64,000 nt of DNA from Postechiella marina (GTDB lineage: Bacteria; Bacteroidota; Bacteroidia; Flavobacteriales; Flavobacteriaceae): contig NZ_BAABCA010000004.1 of NCBI RefSeq assembly GCF_039538365.1, positions 434,001-498,000 on the forward strand, given 5' to 3'. The notes under the pieces are model-generated. The model ran no database searches. It saw nothing but the letters and a program-made list of their open reading frames with translations, and was not told the origin of the DNA. Shown piece after piece: positions 28,064 through 35,446 of the stretch. The position numbers were made by a program, and so were the translations under genes. Within the stretch, counting starts at the first letter, position 1, and each line of letters starts with the position of its first letter.

Positions 28064-29107
28064 CTAGCTAGTAAACCTACTAATATCTACCTCTTTTTCT
28101 AAAGGCTCATTTTTTTCTATAAAATTAAAAAGTTGTTTTGCCACATATGGCCCAATCATAACACCTCGTGTACCCAAGCCATTTAAAACATACATGTTAT
28201 TATACATATTATGTTTGCCTACTAATGGGCGTCTATCTTTAACTGTAGGTCGTATACCTGCTACCTGATTAACAACCTTAAACTCGCAGTTTATCATGGC
28301 TTTTAGCTTCTCTAAAAGAGTTTCTCTAGCTTTTAAAGTAATATCGTGCGATGTATCATCCCAATCGTAAGTTGCACCAACTAAATAGTTATCGTTTTTT
28401 AAAGGAATTAAAACTACCGCTCCTTTTAAAACAAAATCCATTTTTAAATCTGGCGCATATATAGTTAATAACTCTCCTTTTGTTGGTACCATAGGCAAGG
28501 AATCAAAAAATAAGTTTTTAGTAACCCCAAAACCTTCAGAAAACACAATTTGTTTTGCTTTTATATTTAGATACTCTACTCCTGTTTCTTCATGTTTTAA
28601 ATTGGCATAAACAAATGCATCTTCAAACAATAAATTAGATTTAAGTAAATACGCTTTATAAGCCTTAATTAATGCTGCTACATCTATTCTTCCTGTATTT
28701 AGCACTTCTCCAAAACCAAAATCTGCTTTTAGAAAAACATTAGTATTCTTTTTAATTTTAGTAGACAAATATGCTGCAAGTTTAGGTTTATCTGATGCTG
28801 AAAACCAATCATTTTGTTCTTCTAAAGACGCAAACTTTCTGTAAACTGGTGTTTTATAATCCAATTTAACATCCAGCGATTTTTCTATAGTTTGATACAT
28901 TGGCAAAGCTAGAGCCAATTGCTCTTTGCTTTTCCAAACCGATGTAAACCGTTTTAAAACGACCGGATTATATAAACCACCTGCCACTGTTGATGATAAC
29001 TGAGACTTATCGTCGAACACTACAAACGTTTTGTTATTTTCTTTTAATTGTTCGCAAAAACTTATACCAGCGATACCACAACCTACTATAATATAATCTA
29101 CTTTCAT
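28064..29107 (-). CDS. FAD-dependent oxidoreductase (DAO family, D-amino-acid-oxidase-like)
   Basis: I place the start at the ATG at 29107, giving 347 residues, because the Rossmann motif begins at once (KVDYIIVGCGIAGISFCEQL). The longer frame to 29242 would add 45 non-homologous residues and cross both the gldN terminator and the gldN 3' end. The protein has the GxGxxG nucleotide motif near residue 9, the mid-protein segment KGELLTIYAP, and the C-terminal GIRPTVKDRRPLVGKH and NGLGTRGVMIGPYVAKQL, typical of DAO enzymes such as glycine oxidase or the MnmC C-terminal domain. The substrate is not determined. Confidence 0.9.
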   Translation of the reverse strand: MKVDYIIVGCGIAGISFCEQLKENNKTFVVFDDKSQLSSTVAGGLYNPVVLKRFTSVWKSKEQLALALPMYQTIEKSLDVKLDYKTPVYRKFASLEEQNDWFSASDKPKLAAYLSTKIKKNTNVFLKADFGFGEVLNTGRIDVAALIKAYKAYLLKSNLLFEDAFVYANLKHEETGVEYLNIKAKQIVFSEGFGVTKNLFFDSLPMVPTKGELLTIYAPDLKMDFVLKGAVVLIPLKNDNYLVGATYDWDDTSHDITLKARETLLEKLKAMINCEFKVVNQVAGIRPTVKDRRPLVGKHNMYNNMYVLNGLGTRGVMIGPYVAKQLFNFIEKNEPLEKEVDISRFTS

Positions 29108-29157
29108 TGTATTGCGAAGATAAGCAGATTGTTTTTTGATTGCTTTAAATAAATAGC

Positions 29158-29188
29158 AAAAAAAAACACCTGCACAAATGCAGGTGTT
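29158..29188 (-). terminator. Rho-independent terminator of the gldKLMN operon
   Basis: A perfect 10-bp stem AACACCTGCA/TGCAGGTGTT with a 4-nt loop (on the minus strand), running into about nine T. It begins 29 bases after the gldN stop. Confidence 0.9.
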
Positions 29189-29216
29189 TAAATTATGTTT
29201 TATTAGTGTTAACGTA

Positions 29217-30119
29217 TTAATACGTCCACATATCCAATTCAAAATCTCTAATTTTATCTTTAATTCTATCAGATTCTAATAACTGCATTAAAGAGTTTTG
29301 CGTTACGTACTCGCTAATTTTTCTATCGCCTTGTACATTCTCCTCTTTATATATGTAGCCATGAAAACGTCTAGAATTTAAAATATGATCGAAAGAAAAC
29401 GGGATAGAACTATTCTCGTTATTAAACGATTTAGCCTCGTGCAACACCTCTCTGGCATCTGGCAAAAACACCCAGAAAAGAGGCACTAAATCTTGTTGTC
29501 CATCATCACCAGAATCAATAAAGTTAACATCTGGAGCTACAGGAGCAATAGCTAACAATCTATACTTCATCTCTGCTTGACGCTTGTCAAAATACCAAAG
29601 ACCTTTAATATGGTATTCTCTAATATCAGCAGCAGTAATATCTCTTCTGTTTATAAACTCTGCAGATAATTGTTCTCCAGCATTTAATTGCTCAATACCA
29701 TACTCTGTAGTATCTACTTTTACTAAAGAAGCCTCAATATCTTTTAGAGTTCTTTTTGTTGTTAGATAAGAATCGTCGTATAGATTTTTTATTTTTCCGT
29801 TTTTAATGTTCTTCATAAGTACATCGTATAACGAACGTCTGTTACGACCAATATTATTAGTATCTATTGGATAATACAACGGAAAGTTTGCACGCTCGTC
29901 TAGAACAATTTTTTCCCAAGTCATTTTAGAAAAAAGTATGTCTCTATCGTCTACGTAACCATATTCTAATGGTTTATCGTTATCAACTTCCTTTTGTGCT
30001 GCTGTTCTTACTCCAATTTCTTCTGGGCTTTTAGCATTTAATATATTAGCTGCCTGAGCAAATACACCAGATACTGTAAAAACAGTTGTAACGGTTAATA
30101 AAAAACTTTTCAAATTCAT
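29217..30119 (-). CDS. gldN: Gliding motility / type IX secretion protein GldN
   Basis: The product has 300 residues with a signal peptide (cleavage after GVFAQ). The GldN signature is the WEKIVLDERANFPLYYP segment near 70, then RRSLYDVLMKNI and IREYHIKGLWYFDKRQAEMKYRLLAIAPV. GldN joins GldK in the periplasmic ring of the type IX secretion system under the outer membrane and is needed for secretion and gliding. It is the last gene of the operon. It is separated from gldM by a 56-base gap holding a perfect 13-bp hairpin, and is followed by the operon terminator. Confidence 0.95.
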   Translation of the reverse strand: MNLKSFLLTVTTVFTVSGVFAQAANILNAKSPEEIGVRTAAQKEVDNDKPLEYGYVDDRDILFSKMTWEKIVLDERANFPLYYPIDTNNIGRNRRSLYDVLMKNIKNGKIKNLYDDSYLTTKRTLKDIEASLVKVDTTEYGIEQLNAGEQLSAEFINRRDITAADIREYHIKGLWYFDKRQAEMKYRLLAIAPVAPDVNFIDSGDDGQQDLVPLFWVFLPDAREVLHEAKSFNNENSSIPFSFDHILNSRRFHGYIYKEENVQGDRKISEYVTQNSLMQLLESDRIKDKIRDFELDMWTY

Positions 30120-30137
30120 CTTATCTTACATTTTATT

Positions 30138-30170
30138 TATCAGAGTGTAGTTTTAAGCTACACTCTGATA
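30138..30170 (-). promoter_or_regulatory. Perfect 13-bp hairpin between gldM and gldN
   Basis: TATCAGAGTGTAG (30138-30150) and its exact complement (30158-30170) enclose a 7-nt loop in the gap between the two genes. No T-run follows on the minus strand, so it is not a standard terminator. It may protect or process the operon mRNA and set the gldN level (inference). Confidence 0.5.
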
Positions 30171-30175
30171 CATTA

Positions 30176-31738
30176 CTAATTTGTCAGCTCAATAATAATT
30201 GGTGATACTTTTTTAAGTATTACACTAACACCAGTAGCTTTGGCTTGAATATCGAATACTTGAACTGAAGATCCTCTTTTTGCTTTACGCAAAGCACCTT
30301 TAGCTCTACTATCTAACTTACTTCCATTAACATTTATTGTTGGTTGCCCTGGAACTTTAAATTTAAATCCAGTTACACGTAATGGTAACTCAAAATCGAA
30401 ATCATCAAACTTAGCACCAATAGTAGAAATTTCAAGACTGTTACGTTGCATCTTTACAGATCCGTCTTCACCTCTAATTGTTCCTGTTGGTTTTGGTAAA
30501 TCTTTAATTCTAAATTTAGCGTTATCGCTTACTTTACCTCCATCTGGTAAAGTACCTGTTACGTTAATAGTTACTTCTCTACCTTTAATTCTTGTAGCGT
30601 CCATTACATAGCTACTACCAGAACTTCTAGATAAACCTTGGGCGCTAGCAGATACTTTGTTATCTGGCACACCTGCAAAAGAAATTGTCATTGGGTTTTT
30701 TACACCTCTATAAACAACATTCATTTTATCTGCAGATATAGTTGCCGAATTTGGTTTTGCAACTGTAGCAAAAGAAGACTTTACTGGTACTTCAATTTCT
30801 TCTCCATCTTGAGCAAAAATTAATTTACCTTCAATTTTATGTTCTCCAACACCACCTGTACCTATTTTTAATTTTACTTTACCGTCTTCAATAGTATATT
30901 GCTTATCAGAAAGTTTTCTTCCATCTAAAGTTAATTCTACTCGACTTGGTTTAGTAGATGCATCTTTACGACCTAATACAATTTGACCATCGAATTGCTC
31001 TCCATTGAAGTAAGCAGATTTAGATGTTTCCATTAAGGTTGTATAATTTGTCATAGACACCTCGCTAGAAAGTGTACCTTGAAGCATATTAGATAATATT
31101 TCAGACTCAGTAGTTTTAATATCTGCTTGTAATTGAGTCATTTTAGTTAAAGATGCTACTAAAGGAAAACCTTTGTAGTGGTAATCTAACCAATCTACTT
31201 TAATGCCATCTCTATTAACTTCTTCTTCTGTACTAAATTTATCGTTTACATCTTTAATAACAGACTCCATACCTTTTTCGCCTGCTAAAATATTAGCTAC
31301 ACCTTCTCTAAAGTTTTTCATTTGAGCTAAAAACTCTTGTCCGCCTTCGCTTACTTTTCCTCCTTTAAAAAAGTTTTGATCTAAGTAATCGCCTTTATCC
31401 ATGATTTCGTAATCTGTAGGATCTTCAACTTTAGCAGTCATCTTAGATTTTAAATCTTCTAAATAAGCATCAAACTTATGTGCTAATACATCAATTTGAT
31501 CTGCTTTAGCCTTTAAAGGCTTATACTTTTCTGGTTGATCTTCTGCTTTTACATCTAAACTGGCTACAAAACTAGCATTTCTAGCTTCTGTTGCTTCGTT
31601 AGATACGGTAAGCTTTTCGTTCATTAATCCAAATGCTGAAAGCACTTCTTTTGACATATTTAAAGCTAGCATTGCTATAAATATTAAATACATCAAGTTT
31701 ATCATTTTCTGTCTGGGTGATAAATTTCCTCCTGCCAT
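30176..31738 (-). CDS. gldM: Gliding motility / type IX secretion motor protein GldM
   Basis: The product has 520 residues. It opens with the GldM N-terminus GGNLSPRQKMINLMYLIFIAMLALNMSKEVL, a single membrane helix at about 12-30 with the conserved acidic/polar residues of the motor. A helical periplasmic domain (about 45-220) and three beta-rich domains follow, ending PIIIELTN. GldM is the periplasmic shaft that couples the GldL proton channel to the GldK-GldN ring. It lies 47 bases after gldL and upstream of gldN. Confidence 0.96.
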   Translation of the reverse strand: MAGGNLSPRQKMINLMYLIFIAMLALNMSKEVLSAFGLMNEKLTVSNEATEARNASFVASLDVKAEDQPEKYKPLKAKADQIDVLAHKFDAYLEDLKSKMTAKVEDPTDYEIMDKGDYLDQNFFKGGKVSEGGQEFLAQMKNFREGVANILAGEKGMESVIKDVNDKFSTEEEVNRDGIKVDWLDYHYKGFPLVASLTKMTQLQADIKTTESEILSNMLQGTLSSEVSMTNYTTLMETSKSAYFNGEQFDGQIVLGRKDASTKPSRVELTLDGRKLSDKQYTIEDGKVKLKIGTGGVGEHKIEGKLIFAQDGEEIEVPVKSSFATVAKPNSATISADKMNVVYRGVKNPMTISFAGVPDNKVSASAQGLSRSSGSSYVMDATRIKGREVTINVTGTLPDGGKVSDNAKFRIKDLPKPTGTIRGEDGSVKMQRNSLEISTIGAKFDDFDFELPLRVTGFKFKVPGQPTINVNGSKLDSRAKGALRKAKRGSSVQVFDIQAKATGVSVILKKVSPIIIELTN

Positions 31739-31785
31739 GTTTAATTAGGTTTTTGGTTAATATTAAATTTGGGATTAACCCCTAA

Positions 31786-32424
31786 TTATTTGTTCATTGC
31801 AGATAACATACCTCCATATACACCATTTAAAGATGATAGATTAGACGCTAAAGATTGCATTTGCTCTTTTAATTTAGCAGCATTCTCTACAGACTCTTCG
31901 TTTATTGTAGCTTGTTTGTTTACACTTTCTAATTGTACTTTATATAAACTGTTTAAAGATTCCATTTGTGCAGCAGCTAAAGATAACTCTTCGCCATATT
32001 TTTTTGTTGCCTGAATAGAATCTACAGTAGGAGAAATGCTTTTTGCAGCACCTTCAAAGTTTTTAATGCTTTCGCCTAAACTAGACATTAATTCTCCATC
32101 AATTTTAGCATCTTTTAATAATTCATCTAATTTTTTAGATAATAATCCTTGAGCATCTTGCTTTTCCTCTTTAGCTCCTAGAGATTGTCCTCCTGCTAAT
32201 TCTGGATAAACTAAAGACCAATCTAACTCATCATCCACCGGTTCGAATGCAGATAATGCAAAAATAATTGCCTCTGTAACAAGACCAATAGTTAACATTA
32301 CGTTACCTGTAAGTGGTCCAATTTCGAAGTGAATAATTTTGAATAAAGCTCCAACGATTACGATTGCTGCTCCTAATCCATAAGCCATGTTCATGAATCT
32401 TTTACTTGCTTTTGACTTTGCCAT
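31786..32424 (-). CDS. gldL: Gliding motility / type IX secretion motor protein GldL
   Basis: The product has 212 residues. Two transmembrane helices lie at about 13-30 and 36-58, joined by KIIHFEIG. The Glu in the second helix (VTEAIIFALSAFEP) is the position implicated in proton conduction in the GldLM motor. The cytoplasmic C-terminal half is helical with coiled-coil character. GldL and GldM form the proton-driven rotary motor for type IX secretion and gliding. Second gene of the operon. Confidence 0.96.
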   Translation of the reverse strand: MAKSKASKRFMNMAYGLGAAIVIVGALFKIIHFEIGPLTGNVMLTIGLVTEAIIFALSAFEPVDDELDWSLVYPELAGGQSLGAKEEKQDAQGLLSKKLDELLKDAKIDGELMSSLGESIKNFEGAAKSISPTVDSIQATKKYGEELSLAAAQMESLNSLYKVQLESVNKQATINEESVENAAKLKEQMQSLASNLSSLNGVYGGMLSAMNK

Positions 32425-32443
32425 AATTTTTTGGTTTTAATTT

Positions 32444-32466
32444 TTAAGTATATCTTTTATACTTAA
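32444..32466 (-). promoter_or_regulatory. AT-rich hairpin in the gldK-gldL gap
   Basis: TTAAGTATA and its exact complement enclose a 5-nt loop midway in the 85-base gap. It is weak because it is AT-rich, but it parallels the stronger hairpin before gldN. Operon attenuation or processing is a guess. Confidence 0.3.
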
Positions 32467-32509
32467 GTAGGTTAATTAATAGTATTACTGGTTATTTATT
32501 GGGTTAAAT

Positions 32510-33880
32510 TTATTTTCCTGCGTTCTTAGTTACTTGTGTCCCCATGTAATCTTGAACGGTTCTAAAGCCTATATAGCTTCTTGCAGAATCTCCATATTCA
32601 TAATCTCTAGAACTTACTTGCAAATAGTAAGCTACATCTTTCCAAGAACCACCTCTAACAACTTTACGTTTGTTATTCTTTTCGTTAACACTTGGGTTTA
32701 TAGTTGAGAAATATTCGTAAGAGTTAGGATCGTATGATGCGTTTACCCATTCTGATACGTTTCCTGCCATGTTATATAAATTATAATCGTTTGGCTCATA
32801 AGATTTAGCTTCTACTGTATACAAAGCTTGATCTGCTGCATAATCTCCTCTTACAGGTTTAAAGTTTGCCATAAAACAACCTCTATCGCTTTTAGTATAA
32901 GGACCTCCCCATGGATAAGTTGCAGCTTGCAGTCCGCCTCTAGCAGCATACTCCCATTCTGCTTCAGATGGTAATCTAAAAGCATTTACAAAAGCAGCTC
33001 CTTTTTTAGATTTTTGGTAAGCGTTCTTGTTTATAGTTCTCCATTCGCAAAACGCCTTTGCTTGTTGCCATGTTACACCTACTACAGGGTAATCTCCATA
33101 AGCATCGTGCCAAAAATAATCGTTATGCATTGGCTCGTTATACGAGTAAGCAAAATCTCTAATCCAAACAGTTGTATCTGGGTATATTTCAATTTCTTCT
33201 TTTCTAATAACGTCTTTACGCTCTATACCTCTACTTTTTGCTGCCTCTTGAATGTCCATGTAGCTGTATTGAAATTTAAATTTCTTAACATCCCACGTGC
33301 GTTGCCCATTATAAGATTCGTCTAGAGATAAATACATCGTGTCCATAACCTCAGCATAATACTCGTCTGGATAATCACTAGTATCATAAATCAAATCAAC
33401 ATCATGATTTAACTTCCTTCCTTCGTATCCTGTTGGTCCTAGTCCGGTATAATTTTCAAACATATACTTTTCGTAAACAGACATATTAGCTGTATCTGCA
33501 TCTTTAAATGCAAATTCACCAATACCACCATCATCTGGAACTTTTCCAACTTCGTCTGCTAATACAGCAAGTTTCATTCTAACTATAGAATCTCTTACCC
33601 AATTAACAAATTGGCGATATTCGCTATTTGTAATTTCTGTTGCATCCATATGGAAAGCTCTTACGGTAACTGTTTTAGCAGGAGCATCGTGTACTGCCGC
33701 TAAATCGTCATCTGCTTTACCCATAATAAAAGCACCACCTGGAACAAGTTCCATACCATAAGGCTTTTCTGGATGCCATTTTTTTCCTTGTACACCTACT
33801 AGCTCTCCTCTATCGTTGGAGCCACAACTAGCAAGTAACGTTAATACTGCGGTTAATAATACAAACTTCTTCATATCCAT
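32510..33880 (-). CDS. gldK: Gliding motility / type IX secretion lipoprotein GldK
   Basis: From the ATG at 33880 the product has 456 residues. The ATG at 33874 is equally possible, while the frame to 33955 adds 25 residues that break the signal peptide. The lipoprotein signal ends LLASC-GSND. The body is a formylglycine-generating-enzyme-like domain (VPGGAFIMG near 45, FRLPSEAEWEYAARGG, NMAGNVSEWVN, RVVRGGSW-like KVVRGGSWKD, IGFRTVQD), as in GldK and the related GldJ. GldK with GldN forms the outer-membrane-associated ring. First gene of gldKLMN. Confidence 0.94.
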   Translation of the reverse strand: MDMKKFVLLTAVLTLLASCGSNDRGELVGVQGKKWHPEKPYGMELVPGGAFIMGKADDDLAAVHDAPAKTVTVRAFHMDATEITNSEYRQFVNWVRDSIVRMKLAVLADEVGKVPDDGGIGEFAFKDADTANMSVYEKYMFENYTGLGPTGYEGRKLNHDVDLIYDTSDYPDEYYAEVMDTMYLSLDESYNGQRTWDVKKFKFQYSYMDIQEAAKSRGIERKDVIRKEEIEIYPDTTVWIRDFAYSYNEPMHNDYFWHDAYGDYPVVGVTWQQAKAFCEWRTINKNAYQKSKKGAAFVNAFRLPSEAEWEYAARGGLQAATYPWGGPYTKSDRGCFMANFKPVRGDYAADQALYTVEAKSYEPNDYNLYNMAGNVSEWVNASYDPNSYEYFSTINPSVNEKNNKRKVVRGGSWKDVAYYLQVSSRDYEYGDSARSYIGFRTVQDYMGTQVTKNAGK

Positions 33881-33924
33881 AGAAAACTCGAGGTTAATTA
33901 TTTTAAGCTTCTTTTTCGAGAGCG

Positions 33925-33955
33925 TAAACATATTTATATATTTCTTAAAAAACAA
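33925..33955 (-). promoter_or_regulatory. Predicted gldK operon promoter (-33/-7)
   Basis: On the minus strand TTG, 20 bases, then TATGTTTA, one mismatch to TAnnTTTG. The spacing fits the Bacteroidota consensus, and the element lies about 45 bases before the chosen gldK start, consistent with that start over the longer frame. Confidence 0.45.
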
Positions 33956-34035
33956 CTTTTTATCTAAAAAAAATACATTTCGTCGTATAAAAATAACATT
34001 TTACCGATGAAATCTACCTTTTAACTGTAATATTT

Positions 34036-35202
34036 TTAAATACTGTTCCTTTGCAGTGCTTTATACCACCTATCTGGAACCTTATTATTACAAGCATCAA
34101 CATAATCTTGATGCATGCATGGTAATAACGTATGCCTTTTCAATTTATTATTAACTTCTGATAAAAAAGGGATCTCAATCCACCATCTTCCTGTCTTAAT
34201 ACTCTTATAAAATATTAATTCTTCAGATTCAATTAGTGTAATATATTTTTGATAGCTATTTTCGTCAGAGAAATCATCATCTTTAACTCTATAGTTTACA
34301 CCTTCAATAAAATACCATATAATTTGAGATATAAGCATGGATGTAATTTCGTCGTCTTTAGATGGTTTATACTCGTAAATACCAAAAGAAGACACCTTAT
34401 TACTTATGCCTGCATATCTGGCAATAGCGCAAATTTCTTTTCCGTCTAAGCCATTAGGAGAAAACTTTTGTTTTAAACTCACCTCGGCTCCTTTTACAGC
34501 ATTTAAATCTAAACTAACAATATTAGCATCTCTTAAAACAGGTTCTACTAATTTTATATCGTTAGCAACTTTACCTAATCTATAGGTTTCGAAGTATAGC
34601 TTCTCCATCAAATCTATTTCTTCTTGCGAATTAAAATAAGTTTGGTAGCCAATATTTGCATAACTAAAAAGGTTATAGGGCTCGTCTAAAATAATTTTAC
34701 CAACAAAACTATTGTTTTTTATAGGTTTAGCAGAGTCTCCTAAATCGAACCTACAATCTACATTTACAATGTTTACCATGGGTATTAAATCGTCGTAAGC
34801 TCTATAGTTAGCATAAGTAAGATCTTGCGTACCCCCCAATATAATAGGTATTATTTTTTTCTTGACTAAAATCTCTATAGTTTCTCGAAGTGCAAAATAG
34901 GTGTCGCTAACTGTTTCACCTTTATTAATATCTCCCAAATCTGCCACTACTGTATTCCAACTTCCTGGATATAGTGCGTACAAAGATTTTCTAATTTCGT
35001 CTAACTGAAATGCTTCGCCTATATAATTAACATCGTTTCTATTCTCTAAAACCCCCAAAAGAGCAACTTTAACGCCATTTAAATCGGGTATACCATTTTG
35101 AGAAGAATGAATCCTGAATTTTTGCCCTAAAGCTTGTGGCGATAATAATTCGTTATGTGCTACTACAGAATCTGGTACTGGAGATAGAAAATTAAAATTC
35201 AT
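34036..35202 (-). CDS. Arginase/formimidoylglutamase-fold protein with altered metal ligands
   Basis: A 388-residue ureohydrolase-fold protein by overall pattern (PIILGGTQDLTYAN, VNIVNVDCRFDLG, NIVSLDLNAVKGAE). In active arginases and formiminoglutamases these motifs read GGDHS, DAHxD and SxDxDxxDP. Here the His is Gln, the second motif is DCRFD, and two Asp of the third are Asn and Lys. Mn2+ binding and hydrolysis of a guanidino or formimino group are therefore doubtful, although such proteins are commonly annotated as formimidoylglutamase. The gene lies between gldK and topA, a neighbourhood I believe is conserved in Flavobacteriia. That suggests a stable but different role, possibly non-enzymatic. 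Confidence 0.8.
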   Translation of the reverse strand: MNFNFLSPVPDSVVAHNELLSPQALGQKFRIHSSQNGIPDLNGVKVALLGVLENRNDVNYIGEAFQLDEIRKSLYALYPGSWNTVVADLGDINKGETVSDTYFALRETIEILVKKKIIPIILGGTQDLTYANYRAYDDLIPMVNIVNVDCRFDLGDSAKPIKNNSFVGKIILDEPYNLFSYANIGYQTYFNSQEEIDLMEKLYFETYRLGKVANDIKLVEPVLRDANIVSLDLNAVKGAEVSLKQKFSPNGLDGKEICAIARYAGISNKVSSFGIYEYKPSKDDEITSMLISQIIWYFIEGVNYRVKDDDFSDENSYQKYITLIESEELIFYKSIKTGRWWIEIPFLSEVNNKLKRHTLLPCMHQDYVDACNNKVPDRWYKALQRNSI

Positions 35203-35408
35203 TTATTCGCTAATTATTTCTATTATTCTTTTTAGTATAAACACAAATATCAATAGAATAAATGATTTTTTCCTATTTTAAGATAAAAATGATTCAATAA
35301 ATATTGAATTTTAAAAGTCTTTTTTGCTAATGTTTAGTTAATTCTTTTGTTTCCAGCTAAAAAACCACTGGGTAAACACAATGGCTACCAAATTAAATAT
35401 TTATTAGA

Positions 35409-35443
35409 CAAAAAAAAAATACCTACTAATAGGTATTTTTTTT
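35409..35443 (-). terminator. Rho-independent terminator of topA
   Basis: AAAAAATACCTA / TAGGTATTTTTT with a 4-nt loop and an A/T tract on both sides, starting a few bases after the topA stop. It could work in both directions, but only the minus-strand gene needs it. Confidence 0.8.
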
Positions 35444-35446
35444 GTT

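Noticed and set aside
29108..29242. Longer N-terminus for the FAD oxidoreductase
   Set aside because: The extra residues precede the Rossmann motif, resemble nothing, and cross the gldN terminator and the end of gldN.
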